Origin: Glycomyces lechevalierae
GTDB lineage: Bacteria; Actinomycetota; Actinomycetes; Mycobacteriales; Micromonosporaceae
DNA length: 64,000 nt
Direction of reading: 5' to 3'
Assembly: GCF_027622945.1 (NCBI RefSeq)
Contig: NZ_JAPZVQ010000023.1
Span: 1 to 64,000, forward strand
Part shown: positions 1 through 6,646 of the stretch, in pieces
Numbering within the stretch: the first letter of the stretch is position 1
How the letters are laid out: every line of letters starts with the position of its first letter
Position numbers and translations under genes: made by a program
The notes under the pieces: model-generated
What the model saw: only the letters and a program-made list of their open reading frames with translations
Told to the model about the DNA's origin: nothing
Database searches by the model: none

Positions 1-1351
1 AGCCGATGTAGGCGTCGGGCCTGACGATCACGACCTCACCGGAGGGGTGGGCCGAGGCCGCGTTCGCTGTGAACGCGCCGTCGTAGGCCTCGGCGCTGTC
101 GAGGACGGCGAACCTGCCGCAGTGCAGGGACTCGTAGAGGCGGGTGCCGTCGGCGAGGTCGATGTCCTTGGCGCGCTTGCCCACCAGGTGGTGCTCGCCG
201 TGGGCGTGCGGGTAGTGGATGGCGATGCCGCTGATCATGCCGGTGGCCTTGCGCATGACCGTCTTGAGGCGCAGGGCGGTGCCGATGGCGACGCCGCGCA
301 CGGCCTGGGCGACGCGGGAGCGGTTGGCGGCCACGCGGACCAGGGCGCCGCTGGAGCGCAGGACCTGCTCCCCCACCGGGTGGCGTTCGGCCTCATAGGT
401 GTCGAGGAGCGCGGGGTCGGCGCCGCGCAGGACGGCCGCGAGCTTCCAGGAGAGGTTGGCCGCGTCCTGGAGGCCGGTGTTCATGCCCTGGCCGCCGGCC
501 GGGGAGTGGCAGTGCGCGGCGTCGCCGGCGAGGAAGACGCTCCCGGCGCGGTAGGTCGGGGCCTGGCGCTCGTCGGAGTGGAAGCGGGAGGCCCAGCGCG
601 CGTCGTGCATCCCGAGGTCGGTGCCGAGCGAGAGCTTCATGGCGGTGCGGATCTCCTCGAGGTCGACCGGCGCGTCGTCGGGCTGCTGGTCCGCGGCGTT
701 CCAGGCGATGACCCGCCAGTAGCCGTCGCCGAAGTCGGCGACGAAGCAGAACGCGCCGTCGGCCCCGGCGGTGAGCGGGTTCCGCGCGGGCGGCTCGGCG
801 AGCTTCACGTCCGCGAGCATGATCGATTTCAGGACCGCCTCGCCGGGGAAGGGGATGCCGACGGCCTCGCGCACGGCCGAGTGCACGCCGTCGGCGCCGA
901 CGACGTACGCCGTGGTGAAGTCGCCCTCCTCGGTGCGGACGGTCGCCCGGCCGTCGGCCTGGTCGATGCCGGTCACCTTGCAGCCGTAGTGGAACGCGAC
1001 GCCGGCCCGCTCGGCGCGCTCGCGCAGGACCCGCTCGACGTGGTACTGCGGGGTCATGAGGACGCAGGGGAAGCGGGTGTCGAGGTGCTTGAGGCTCAGG
1101 GCGGCCTTGCCGAAGAGGAAGAGCTCGTCGAGCTTGTTGCCGCCCAGGGCGAACAGCCTGTCGGTGAGGCCGCGGACGTCGAGGGCCTCGAGGGTGCGGG
1201 CGTGGACGGCGAAGGCGCGGGAGAGGTTCGAGATCTCGGCGCCGCGCTTCTCGAGCACGGTCACGTTCACGCCGGCTTCGGCGAGGTCGCCCGCGAGGAG
1301 CAGTCCGGTGGGTCCGGCTCCGACGACGATGACTTCGGCTTGCTGGGACAT
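1..1351 (-). CDS. FAD-dependent aromatic hydroxylase/monooxygenase, 3' end cut by window
   Basis: At least 450 residues of a group A flavoprotein monooxygenase (PheA/TfdB/rifampicin monooxygenase-like). The N-terminus carries the Rossmann signature GAGPTGLLLAGDLA for the FAD ADP moiety. A mid-protein VVGADGVHSAVR is the DG motif, and AGDAAHCHSPAGGQGMN is the GD motif contacting FAD ribityl. Members of the family use NAD(P)H and O2 to hydroxylate aromatic substrates; the substrate here cannot be told. The ATG at 1351 follows AGGAGG at good spacing. The C-terminal thioredoxin-like region runs off the left edge. The gene sits alone behind a 24-bp palindrome (1382-1405), which suggests control by a ligand-responsive TetR or MarR repressor. 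Confidence 0.85.
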   Translation of the reverse strand, partial: MSQQAEVIVVGAGPTGLLLAGDLAEAGVNVTVLEKRGAEISNLSRAFAVHARTLEALDVRGLTDRLFALGGNKLDELFLFGKAALSLKHLDTRFPCVLMTPQYHVERVLRERAERAGVAFHYGCKVTGIDQADGRATVRTEEGDFTTAYVVGADGVHSAVREAVGIPFPGEAVLKSIMLADVKLAEPPARNPLTAGADGAFCFVADFGDGYWRVIAWNAADQQPDDAPVDLEEIRTAMKLSLGTDLGMHDARWASRFHSDERQAPTYRAGSVFLAGDAAHCHSPAGGQGMNTGLQDAANLSWKLAAVLRGADPALLDTYEAERHPVGEQVLRSSGALVRVAANRSRVAQAVRGVAIGTALRLKTVMRKATGMISGIAIHYPHAHGEHHLVGKRAKDIDLADGTRLYESLHCGRFAVLDSAEAYDGAFTANAASAHPSGEVVIVRPDAYIG

Positions 1352-1381
1352 GACGTCCTCCTTGGGGGTGGCCCGAGGCGA

Positions 1382-1405
1382 TTAATTCATCACCTGATGA
1401 ATTAA
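1382..1405 (-). promoter_or_regulatory. Perfect 24-bp palindromic operator
   Basis: TTAATTCATCA, then CC, then TGATGAATTAA: an 11-bp perfect inverted repeat. It is AT-rich in a ~70% GC setting and lies 31 bp upstream of the monooxygenase ATG. Size and symmetry fit a TetR/MarR dimer site overlapping the promoter. The regulator is not in this window next to it. Confidence 0.7.
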
Positions 1406-1419
1406 CGATAGGGCAAAGA

Positions 1420-1446
1420 GCGCCCCAAGGGAAGCCCTTGGGGCGC
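1420..1446 (-). terminator. Intrinsic terminator hairpin
   Basis: GCGCCCCAAGGG, 3-nt loop, CCCTTGGGGCGC: a perfect 12-bp stem. On the minus strand it is followed by TCTTTG, a weak U-tract. It insulates the monooxygenase promoter from minus-strand transcription arriving from the 1.5-2.7 kb region. Confidence 0.75.
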
Positions 1447-1483
1447 CTTGTGATCCAGGCGATATCGGGCCGCGGAAACGGCT

Positions 1484-1517
1484 CAGGGCCGCGGGAGGTG
1501 AGCAACCCGCGGCCCTG
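1484..1517 (-). terminator. Second hairpin, perfect 12-bp stem
   Basis: CAGGGCCGCGGG and CCCGCGGCCCTG enclose a 10-nt loop. It lies between the iron box (1534-1552) and the next hairpin (1420-1446). It could be a terminator of the 1573-2736 gene or part of a short structured transcript. There is no clear U-tract on either side. Confidence 0.55.
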
Positions 1518-1533
1518 TATCGTACTGCCGAAG

Positions 1534-1552
1534 AAAGGTTAGCATAACCTAA
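1534..1552. promoter_or_regulatory. Iron box (DtxR/IdeR/DmdR-type operator)
   Basis: The 19-mer AAAGGTTAGCATAACCTAA matches the DtxR-family consensus TTAGGTTAGGCTAACCTAA at 15 of 19 positions, including both AGGTTA/TAACCT half sites. It lies just past the 3' end of the 1573-2736 gene, with no protein gene starting directly downstream on either strand. The match is seen in the sequence; binding is inferred. Confidence 0.6.
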
Positions 1553-1572
1553 CTTCTTCATTCAAGCGGTGC

Positions 1573-2736
1573 TCACCAGCGCAGGAACGCGCCGACGCCG
1601 CCCGCCTTCTCGTCGATCTGCACGCCCTCGCTCAGGATCGACACCCGCGCGTCCGAGGCCAGCGCCATCTCGATCATCGCCTCGCCCAGTTGGGCGTCCG
1701 CGACGGCGCCGGCGAGCTCGGGCTCGACCGGGGCGATCGCGTCCGCGAGGACCGTCCCGTCCGGGATGCGGCGGCCGCTCCACACCGAGTCGCGCTCGAT
1801 GATGAGGCGGTCCACCCGGCCGTCCTGGAGTGCCTCGAGCACGGCCCCGGAGCCCGCGACGGTCTTGCGCGGGGACTCGGCGAAGTCCTCGGTGAGGCGT
1901 GCGTCCCGGGCCGCGCGGGCGGTCGCGATCTCGGGCGCGAGGGCTTGCTGGATCTGCGCGGGCGTGGACTGGCTGAGCACCAGTTTCGAGGGCACGACCT
2001 CGGCCTTGAACCCGTTGAGCGACTTGGAGGAGGCCTCGACGAGTTCGGGTTCGCCGGAGATGACGAGCTGCTCCCAGCCGAAGGTCGCCACGTGCTCCTC
2101 CAGGGTGGAGTGGGCGGCGGCGAGGAACTTCTGCAGGTGCTCGGCGATGCGGTAGTCGAACAGGTCGTGCTGGTTGTTCGCGCTGATGCCGTCGCGTCCG
2201 CCCCAGGCGGAGCGGGTGGCGCTGGGGCCCTTCATGACCCGCCATTCGGCGGTGTCGAGCGCGAAGTGGAGTCCGGAGATCTCCTCGCACTTGCCGAAGC
2301 GGCTGTCGAGCAGCCGCATGCCCTTGCCGTCGACGACGGCGATGCCGGTCGGGGAGCCCTCGGCCCAGGCGCCGAACATCGGGGCGATGTGGGAGCGGGG
2401 GGCGAGGACGACCCGGTCGGTGAGCGGCGTCTGCATCTCGACGCCGTAGGTCTGGCCGCTAGCGAGGCCGACGAACAGGGCGCGGCCGATACCGGGGGCG
2501 CCGGGGCGGACGAGCTGCTCGAGGTCGAGCTTGAGCTCCTCCAGCCGGCGGCCGAGCGCGGCGCGCGTGCCGTTGTCAACGGCTTCGTGCAGTTGCTTGA
2601 GGCCCTGGTCGAGCCGGGTCTTCCAGGGCGGCTGGGAACCTTCCTGCCGGGGGTCGGCGTTGACGTAGAGCGAGAGCACGCCGGTGTCGTCGCGCAGTTT
2701 CACCAGCCTGAGTTGTGTCTCGCGGTCCATCGGCAT
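1573..2736 (-). CDS. aeRF1/VLRF1-like release-factor-related protein
   Basis: A 387-residue protein beginning MPMDRETQLRL with the segment GVLSLYVNADPRQ near the N-terminus. It has a basic, Gly/Asn-rich loop, WGGRDGISANNQHDLFDYR (about 180-200), followed by a helix and a C-terminal domain. This layout resembles the actinobacterial Vms1/eRF1-like (VLRF1, aeRF1) family, whose loop Gln acts in peptidyl-tRNA hydrolysis during ribosome rescue. I recognise the family by overall pattern, so the role is tentative. The ATG at 2736 has GGAGG 8 nt upstream; a second ATG (MDRE) lies two codons in. No obvious operon partner. Confidence 0.5.
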   Translation of the reverse strand: MPMDRETQLRLVKLRDDTGVLSLYVNADPRQEGSQPPWKTRLDQGLKQLHEAVDNGTRAALGRRLEELKLDLEQLVRPGAPGIGRALFVGLASGQTYGVEMQTPLTDRVVLAPRSHIAPMFGAWAEGSPTGIAVVDGKGMRLLDSRFGKCEEISGLHFALDTAEWRVMKGPSATRSAWGGRDGISANNQHDLFDYRIAEHLQKFLAAAHSTLEEHVATFGWEQLVISGEPELVEASSKSLNGFKAEVVPSKLVLSQSTPAQIQQALAPEIATARAARDARLTEDFAESPRKTVAGSGAVLEALQDGRVDRLIIERDSVWSGRRIPDGTVLADAIAPVEPELAGAVADAQLGEAMIEMALASDARVSILSEGVQIDEKAGGVGAFLRW

Positions 2737-2828
2737 GGCTATCGCCTCCTCGATCGAGCGGATTCGCCTCAGGATATTCCCGGAGGTTCCCGTTCGTGAA
2801 GGTTTCGCCAGTTACGCCTGAAAGGTTC

Positions 2829-3545
2829 TCAGATAGTGCAGCCGTCGGGGCCGCACGCCTCGGCGCCGTCGGCGCCGGTGATCGTGGTGATCGCCGGCCG
2901 CTTTTCGCCCCAAGCCTTTTCGAGGATCTCGGCGAACAGCTCGGTGGGCTGGGCGCCGGAGACGCCGTACTTCTCGTCCACGACGAAGAAGGGCACCCCG
3001 GTGGCGCCGAGCGCGGCCGCTTCGGCCTCGTCGGCGCGCACGGCCTCGCGGTAGGCGGCGGGGTCGTCGAGCACGGCGACGACCTCGTCCTTGTCGAGCC
3101 CGGCGGCGACGGCCACGTCGATCACGCGCTCGCGGTCGAAGATCGAGGCCTCGTCCGCGAAGTTGGCGGTGTAGAACGCCTGCCATGCCTCGGATTCGAG
3201 GCCGCGCTCGGAGGCGAGGTGCAGGAGGCGGTGCAGGTCGAAGGTGTTGCCGTGGTCGCGGCCCTCGGTGCGGTACTCGAGGCCTTCGGCCTTGGCGAGG
3301 TCGCCGAGCCGGTACTCCCCGGCCTGCGCCTGGGCCTGGCTCATGCCGTACTTCTTGACGAGCATGTCCACGACCGGGGCGGTGTCGCCCGGGGCGCGGT
3401 GCGGGTCGAGTTCGAAGGACCGGTGCCGGACCTCGACGTCGACCTTGCCCTCGAGCTGCTCCACGGCCTTGTCGAACCGGGCCTTGCCGACGTAGCACCA
3501 CGGGCAGGCGATGTCGGACCAGATGTCCACGCGTAGCTTTTCCAC
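2829..3545 (-). CDS. DsbA family oxidoreductase (FrnE-like)
   Basis: About 238 residues with the N-terminal thioredoxin-fold segment RVDIWSDIACPWCYVGKARF. The CPWC motif is typical of the FrnE/2-hydroxychromene-2-carboxylate isomerase-like DsbA branch, which acts in cytoplasmic thiol-disulfide chemistry. A second typical block, GATGVPFFVVDEKYGVSGAQP, holds the cis-Pro loop (GVPFF). The C-terminus ends in Cys-rich EACGPDGCTI, which is slightly unusual. The frame stays open to 3611, but family members normally start right before the first beta strand, so I favour the GTG at 3545. The SD there is weak and the start is uncertain. There is no signal peptide. Confidence 0.85.
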   Translation of the reverse strand: MEKLRVDIWSDIACPWCYVGKARFDKAVEQLEGKVDVEVRHRSFELDPHRAPGDTAPVVDMLVKKYGMSQAQAQAGEYRLGDLAKAEGLEYRTEGRDHGNTFDLHRLLHLASERGLESEAWQAFYTANFADEASIFDRERVIDVAVAAGLDKDEVVAVLDDPAAYREAVRADEAEAAALGATGVPFFVVDEKYGVSGAQPTELFAEILEKAWGEKRPAITTITGADGAEACGPDGCTI

Positions 3546-3700
3546 GAACCCCACAACACTTGAAGCTTCCACAGAATTCCGGCCTGTGCCGCACGCCATC
3601 CGCGCGCCCACGATGCGAACCGCCCCGCCACCCTCTCCTCGCGCCCAAGTCCCCGTTCAGGTACCCTTTCTCAGGCTCGGCGCGCTCCCGCGCGCCCTCC

Positions 3701-3772
3701 GGGTGCTTAGCTCAGCGGTAGAGCACCTCCCTTACAAGGAGGTGGTCACAGGTTCGATCCCTGTAGCACCCA
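3701..3772 (+). tRNA. tRNA-Val (anticodon UAC)
   Basis: Acceptor GGGTGCT (3701-3707) pairs with AGCACCC (3765-3771), with discriminator A at 3772. The D stem is GCTC/GAGC. The anticodon stem CCTCC/GGAGG encloses CTTACAA, giving anticodon TAC. The T arm is ACAGG TTCGATC CCTGT. Length is 72 nt; 3' CCA is not encoded. The gene borders an accessory region (3.8-8.6 kb), as tRNA genes used for integration often do. Confidence 0.96.
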
Positions 3773-3777
3773 CTAAC

Positions 3778-3839
3778 CTGATAACCCGGACATTCGGATG
3801 GTTACGCCTCATGCCGAATGATCCGGGTTTGGTTATCAG
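3778..3839 (+). repeat. Long imperfect inverted repeat just after tRNA-Val
   Basis: CTGATAACC at 3778-3786 pairs with GGTTATCAG at 3831-3839. The inner arms (CGGA..CATTCGG and CCGAATG..TCCGGG) pair with a small bulge, enclosing about 16 nt. It may terminate the tRNA transcript, although no T-run follows, or it may be the end of an inserted element. Confidence 0.6.
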
Positions 3840-3848
3840 TGGTTAGGG

Positions 3849-3879
3849 CCGAACTTCCGCGTCGAGCTGGCGGTCCGTC
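3849..3879 (+). repeat. 31-bp direct repeat, left copy
   Basis: A 31-bp sequence starting CCGAACTTCCGCGTCG is identical to 6607-6637 and oriented the same way. Weaker similarity continues beyond it. The two copies bracket the sigma factor/oxidoreductase module. Confidence 0.85.
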
Positions 3880-4060
3880 ACAAGGGGCTGATCGACTACA
3901 GGCAATCCGAGTTCGTGGCCTCCTCACCCCGGGTCGCCTGCGCGCTTCCCGAATGCGCCGATCGCACCATCCAGCTCGTACCGTCCTGGGCCGATCTGAC
4001 GCTCTCGATTATCCTCGCCCTGGCATTTGTGGCCGCCATTGCAGCGTTCGTGCTGCGAGT
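3849..4060 (+). pseudogene. Internally deleted relic of the 6647-7633 membrane-protein gene
   Basis: In one frame this stretch reads PECADRTIQLVPSW followed by a hydrophobic segment (LSIILALAFVAAIAAFVL). That matches LECSDRTIQLVPSW plus the last membrane segment of the protein encoded at 6647-7633. The shared 31-bp direct repeat sits upstream in both places. The central ~300 bp of the intact gene and all of its C-terminal soluble domain are missing, and no start codon with an SD is present. I read it as a decayed duplicate. Confidence 0.65.
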
Positions 4061-4101
4061 GTCTCGACGTCCGCGCACTTCGCATCAGCATCGGAGGATT
4101 C

Positions 4102-5031
4102 ATGGATGCCGCCCCGGATGAGTTCGATGCCCACCAGCCCCGGTTGCTCGCTGTCGCCTACCGACTGCTGGGGTCGGCGGCTGATGCCGAAGACGCCGTC
4201 CAGGATGCGTACCTGCGGTGGCAGGGGGTCGATCGTGCGGGCATCGAGGTGCCGGAGGCGTGGCTGGTCAGGACTGTCGCGAACCTGTGCATGGACCGGC
4301 TGGGGTCGGCACGGGTGCGGCGGGAGCGGGTTTTCGAGCATTTGCCGGAGCCGGTGTTCGACGGGGACCCGATGCTTGGGCCCGCCGAGACCGCGGTGCA
4401 GCGGGAATCGGTGTCGCTGGCGGTCTTGCAGTTGATGGAGCGGCTGACGCCGACCGAGCGGGCGGTGTATGTGCTTCGGGAGGCCTTCGGCTACTCGCAT
4501 AAGGAGATCGCCGAGATGCTGAGCGTCTCGGAGGCCGCCAGTCAGCAGCATCTCCACCGGGCCCGGGCCCGCGCCTCCAGAGCGCCTCGGCAAGAGGTCG
4601 ATCAGGTCGAGGCGCGGCGCGTGGTCGAAGCGTTCCTGGCCGCGGCCGCGACCGGGCGCATCGAGGCACTGGTGGCGATCCTCGCCGAGGATGCGACAGC
4701 GGTCTCCGACAGCGCCGGGCTACTCGACGAGCCGATTCGATACCTGGGTCGGGCGGCGGTCGCCGCGTACCTGCGGGCTGCGTACAAGCCGACCCCGGCC
4801 AAACACCGGCTCATCGGCGGCGCCCCCGCGATCTACGCGGACCTGGTCAGCGGCGCCCCGGCGGCGGTCGCGGTCATCGACGGCAAGGTCGTCGGTGTCA
4901 TGACCGTCGAACTCGACGGCGGCGGCCGCATCGCCGCGTTGCGCAGCTACGCCGCCCCGGATCGCCTTGCGCGCCTGAGCGAGCGGTGGGCCCGCCGGGC
5001 GCACGGCGAGCCACTCCTCGCGGTTTGGTGA
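4102..5031 (+). CDS. ECF41-type RNA polymerase sigma factor (SigJ-like, SnoaL-like C-terminus)
   Basis: A 309-residue sigma factor. Region 2 covers about 10-70 and region 4 with its helix-turn-helix about 105-160 (YSHKEIAEMLSVSEAASQQHLHRAR). A C-terminal SnoaL/NTF2-like domain covers about 168-300. The family hallmarks are present in slightly varied form: HLPEP at 80-84 (WLPEP in the family), DGGGR at 272-276, APDRL at 285-289 (NPDKL). The ECF41 extension controls activity in place of a separate anti-sigma factor. The ATG at 4102 has GGAGG upstream. A weak ECF41-like site (TGTC, 16-nt spacer after the heptamer, CATC; 4060-4086) hints at autoregulation. The partner gene follows after 98 bp. 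Confidence 0.92.
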   Translation: MDAAPDEFDAHQPRLLAVAYRLLGSAADAEDAVQDAYLRWQGVDRAGIEVPEAWLVRTVANLCMDRLGSARVRRERVFEHLPEPVFDGDPMLGPAETAVQRESVSLAVLQLMERLTPTERAVYVLREAFGYSHKEIAEMLSVSEAASQQHLHRARARASRAPRQEVDQVEARRVVEAFLAAAATGRIEALVAILAEDATAVSDSAGLLDEPIRYLGRAAVAAYLRAAYKPTPAKHRLIGGAPAIYADLVSGAPAAVAVIDGKVVGVMTVELDGGGRIAALRSYAAPDRLARLSERWARRAHGEPLLAVW

Positions 5032-5069
5032 AGCACCGGCTGTGAAGCCGATCTCGATCCCTCCCCGGC

Positions 5070-5097
5070 TGTCAGGAATCGTCGTGCCTCCTTCGTC
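5070..5097 (+). promoter_or_regulatory. Candidate ECF41-dependent promoter
   Basis: TGTCAGG at 5070-5076 and CGTC at 5094-5097, separated by 17 nt. The reported ECF41 consensus is TGTCACA, about 16 nt, CGTC. It lies 33 bp before the oxidoreductase ATG and directly downstream of the ECF41 gene. Confidence 0.6.
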
Positions 5098-5129
5098 TAG
5101 TCGCATCACCGACACGAAGGAGCGCAGCC

Positions 5130-6242
5130 ATGACGCACCGCATCGTCATTCTGGGGGCCGGATACGCCGGTCTGACCGCCGCCCGCAGGCTCGGCACCCT
5201 GCTCAAAGGCTCGGACGCCGAGATCGTTCTGGTCAACGACCGGACCGACTTCGTCGAACGCCTCCGCCTGCACCAGGTCGTCGCCGGGCAGGATTTGCCC
5301 CGCTACGAGTTGGCCGACCTGCTCCGCGGAACGGGCGTGCGACTCCAGTGCGCGCGCGTGGAGACCGTCGACGTGCACGGCCGCAAGGTGTTCGCCGACG
5401 GCGAGCCGATCGGCTACGACTCGCTCGTCTACGCCCTGGGCAGCGCGGGAGCCCCGCTACCGGGCGATGCACACGCCTGGAGCGCGGCCTCCCCGGTCGC
5501 GGCACTGCGTCTGCGGGGCAGGCTCGCCCGGGCCGCAGCCGGGGAACGTGTGCTCGTGGTCGGCGGCGGTCTGACAGGCCTGGAGGTGGCCTCGGAGATC
5601 GCAGAGGCCCGGCCGGACCTGTTGGTCGCACTGGTGACCTCGGGCGGGCTCGGCCACTGGCTCGTGCCCGGAGTGCGCACGCATCTGCGGCGCGGTTTCG
5701 AGCGGCTGGGAGTCGAAGTCCACGAAGGCGTCCGAGTCCGGGAGCTCACCGAGGACGGCGCGGTGTTCACCGATGCGACGCGCTTCGAAGCGGATATCGC
5801 GATCGGCGCCACCGGGTTCACCCCCAACCCGATCGCGGCCGATTCGGGACTCGAGGTGAACGAATGCGGCCAGATCGTCGTGGATCCTGCGATGCGCTCG
5901 GTCTCGCGTCCCGAGGTGTTCGCTATCGGCGACGCCGCCTGGGCGATGGGCCCAGCCGGTCGGCCCCTGCGAATGTCGTGCTCGTCGGGAATGCCGACCG
6001 GCTGGCTCGCCGCCGGACACCTCGCCGCCGAGATCGCCGGTCGCCGCCCGCCGATCGTCCAGATCCGGTACTTCCACCAGACGGTCAGCCTCGGCCGCCG
6101 CGACGCGGTGGTGCAGTTCGTGACCGCAGATGACCGGCCCAAACGCGGCTACCTGACCGGGCAGGCCGCAGCGCGGTACAAAGAGGCGCTGTGCCGGATC
6201 GCGGTGTGGAGCTTCAAGCACGACCTTCCAACGGGGCGGTGA
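5130..6242 (+). CDS. NDH-2-like NAD(P)/FAD-dependent oxidoreductase
   Basis: A 370-residue two-dinucleotide-domain flavoprotein. It starts MTHRIVILGAGYAGLTAARR (FAD GxGxxG) and has a second nucleotide site VLVVGGGLTGLEVASEIAE near 140-160. FAIGDAAWA near 270 is the FAD GD motif. NDH-2 relatives pass electrons from NAD(P)H to quinones. No C-terminal membrane helix is visible, so it is probably soluble or peripheral. ECF41 sigma factors typically regulate one neighbouring oxidoreductase, epimerase or carboxymuconolactone decarboxylase, and this gene fits that role. SD: GAAGGAG before ATG 5130. Confidence 0.88.
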   Translation: MTHRIVILGAGYAGLTAARRLGTLLKGSDAEIVLVNDRTDFVERLRLHQVVAGQDLPRYELADLLRGTGVRLQCARVETVDVHGRKVFADGEPIGYDSLVYALGSAGAPLPGDAHAWSAASPVAALRLRGRLARAAAGERVLVVGGGLTGLEVASEIAEARPDLLVALVTSGGLGHWLVPGVRTHLRRGFERLGVEVHEGVRVRELTEDGAVFTDATRFEADIAIGATGFTPNPIAADSGLEVNECGQIVVDPAMRSVSRPEVFAIGDAAWAMGPAGRPLRMSCSSGMPTGWLAAGHLAAEIAGRRPPIVQIRYFHQTVSLGRRDAVVQFVTADDRPKRGYLTGQAAARYKEALCRIAVWSFKHDLPTGR

Positions 6243-6262
6243 ATGACGGGACCGAATCCACA

Positions 6263-6359
6263 TCAGACACGGCCGCCGAGGCCGATACCGGCCTTGGCGA
6301 GGACGTTGTACAAGTGGCGCAACGAGATGTGGTGAGCGGTGCGCGATCGGTACTCCAAC
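6263..6359 (-). pseudogene. Short C-terminal-like coding remnant
   Basis: On the minus strand an open stretch reads RTAHHISLRHLYNVLAKAG and ends at a TGA at 6265-6263, with no start or upstream body. I do not recognise the parent gene. It lies among other debris between the oxidoreductase and the 6.6-kb gene. Weak support. Confidence 0.25.
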
Positions 6360-6422
6360 GGCAAGCTAGTTCGCCGCAGCCGCTACGCCAGTCGCCACCC
6401 GCATCAGTGAAATCAACGGCAA

Positions 6423-6455
6423 GGCGGGGCGGGCCCGAAGCGGGCCCGCCCCGCC
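6423..6455 (+). terminator. Strong intrinsic terminator
   Basis: GGCGGGGCGGGCCCG, AAG loop, CGGGCCCGCCCCGCC: a perfect 15-bp GC stem downstream of the FAD oxidoreductase. Confidence 0.8.
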
Positions 6456-6481
6456 TGCCACAGCATCACAGCATGCAGGGG

Positions 6482-6601
6482 CTATCGACCGGCCTTCGCG
6501 ATGCTCGCAAGCACAAGTCGGTCGGCACTGCGGCGGCTGATACCGAACTCAGCCGCCAGGTGCTTCTTGCAGGCCCCAGCCCGGACCGCCTCAATGAGGC
6601 G
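6482..6601 (-). pseudogene. Truncated helix-turn-helix fragment (resolvase-like tail)
   Basis: The minus strand reads RLIEAVRAGACKKHLAAEF then GISRRSADRLVLASIAKAGR and a stop. It is 39 codons and a stop codon lies directly before it. The pattern (AVRAGxxxxxLAxxFGISRRSxxR) is the helix-turn-helix found at the C-terminus of serine recombinases and in small transposon-linked regulators. It has no start codon. With the direct repeat at 6607-6637 it marks recombination debris. Confidence 0.5.
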
Positions 6602-6606
6602 CTAGA

Positions 6607-6637
6607 CCGAACTTCCGCGTCGAGCTGGCGGTCCGTC
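6607..6637 (+). repeat. 31-bp direct repeat, right copy
   Basis: Identical to 3849-3879. It lies directly before the intact membrane-protein gene, just as the left copy lies before its relic. Confidence 0.85.
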
Positions 6638-6646
6638 GCATGAGGA

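Noticed and set aside
47-1405. 452-codon plus-strand frame at the left edge
   Set aside because: Shadow of the minus-strand FAD hydroxylase with clear FAD motifs.
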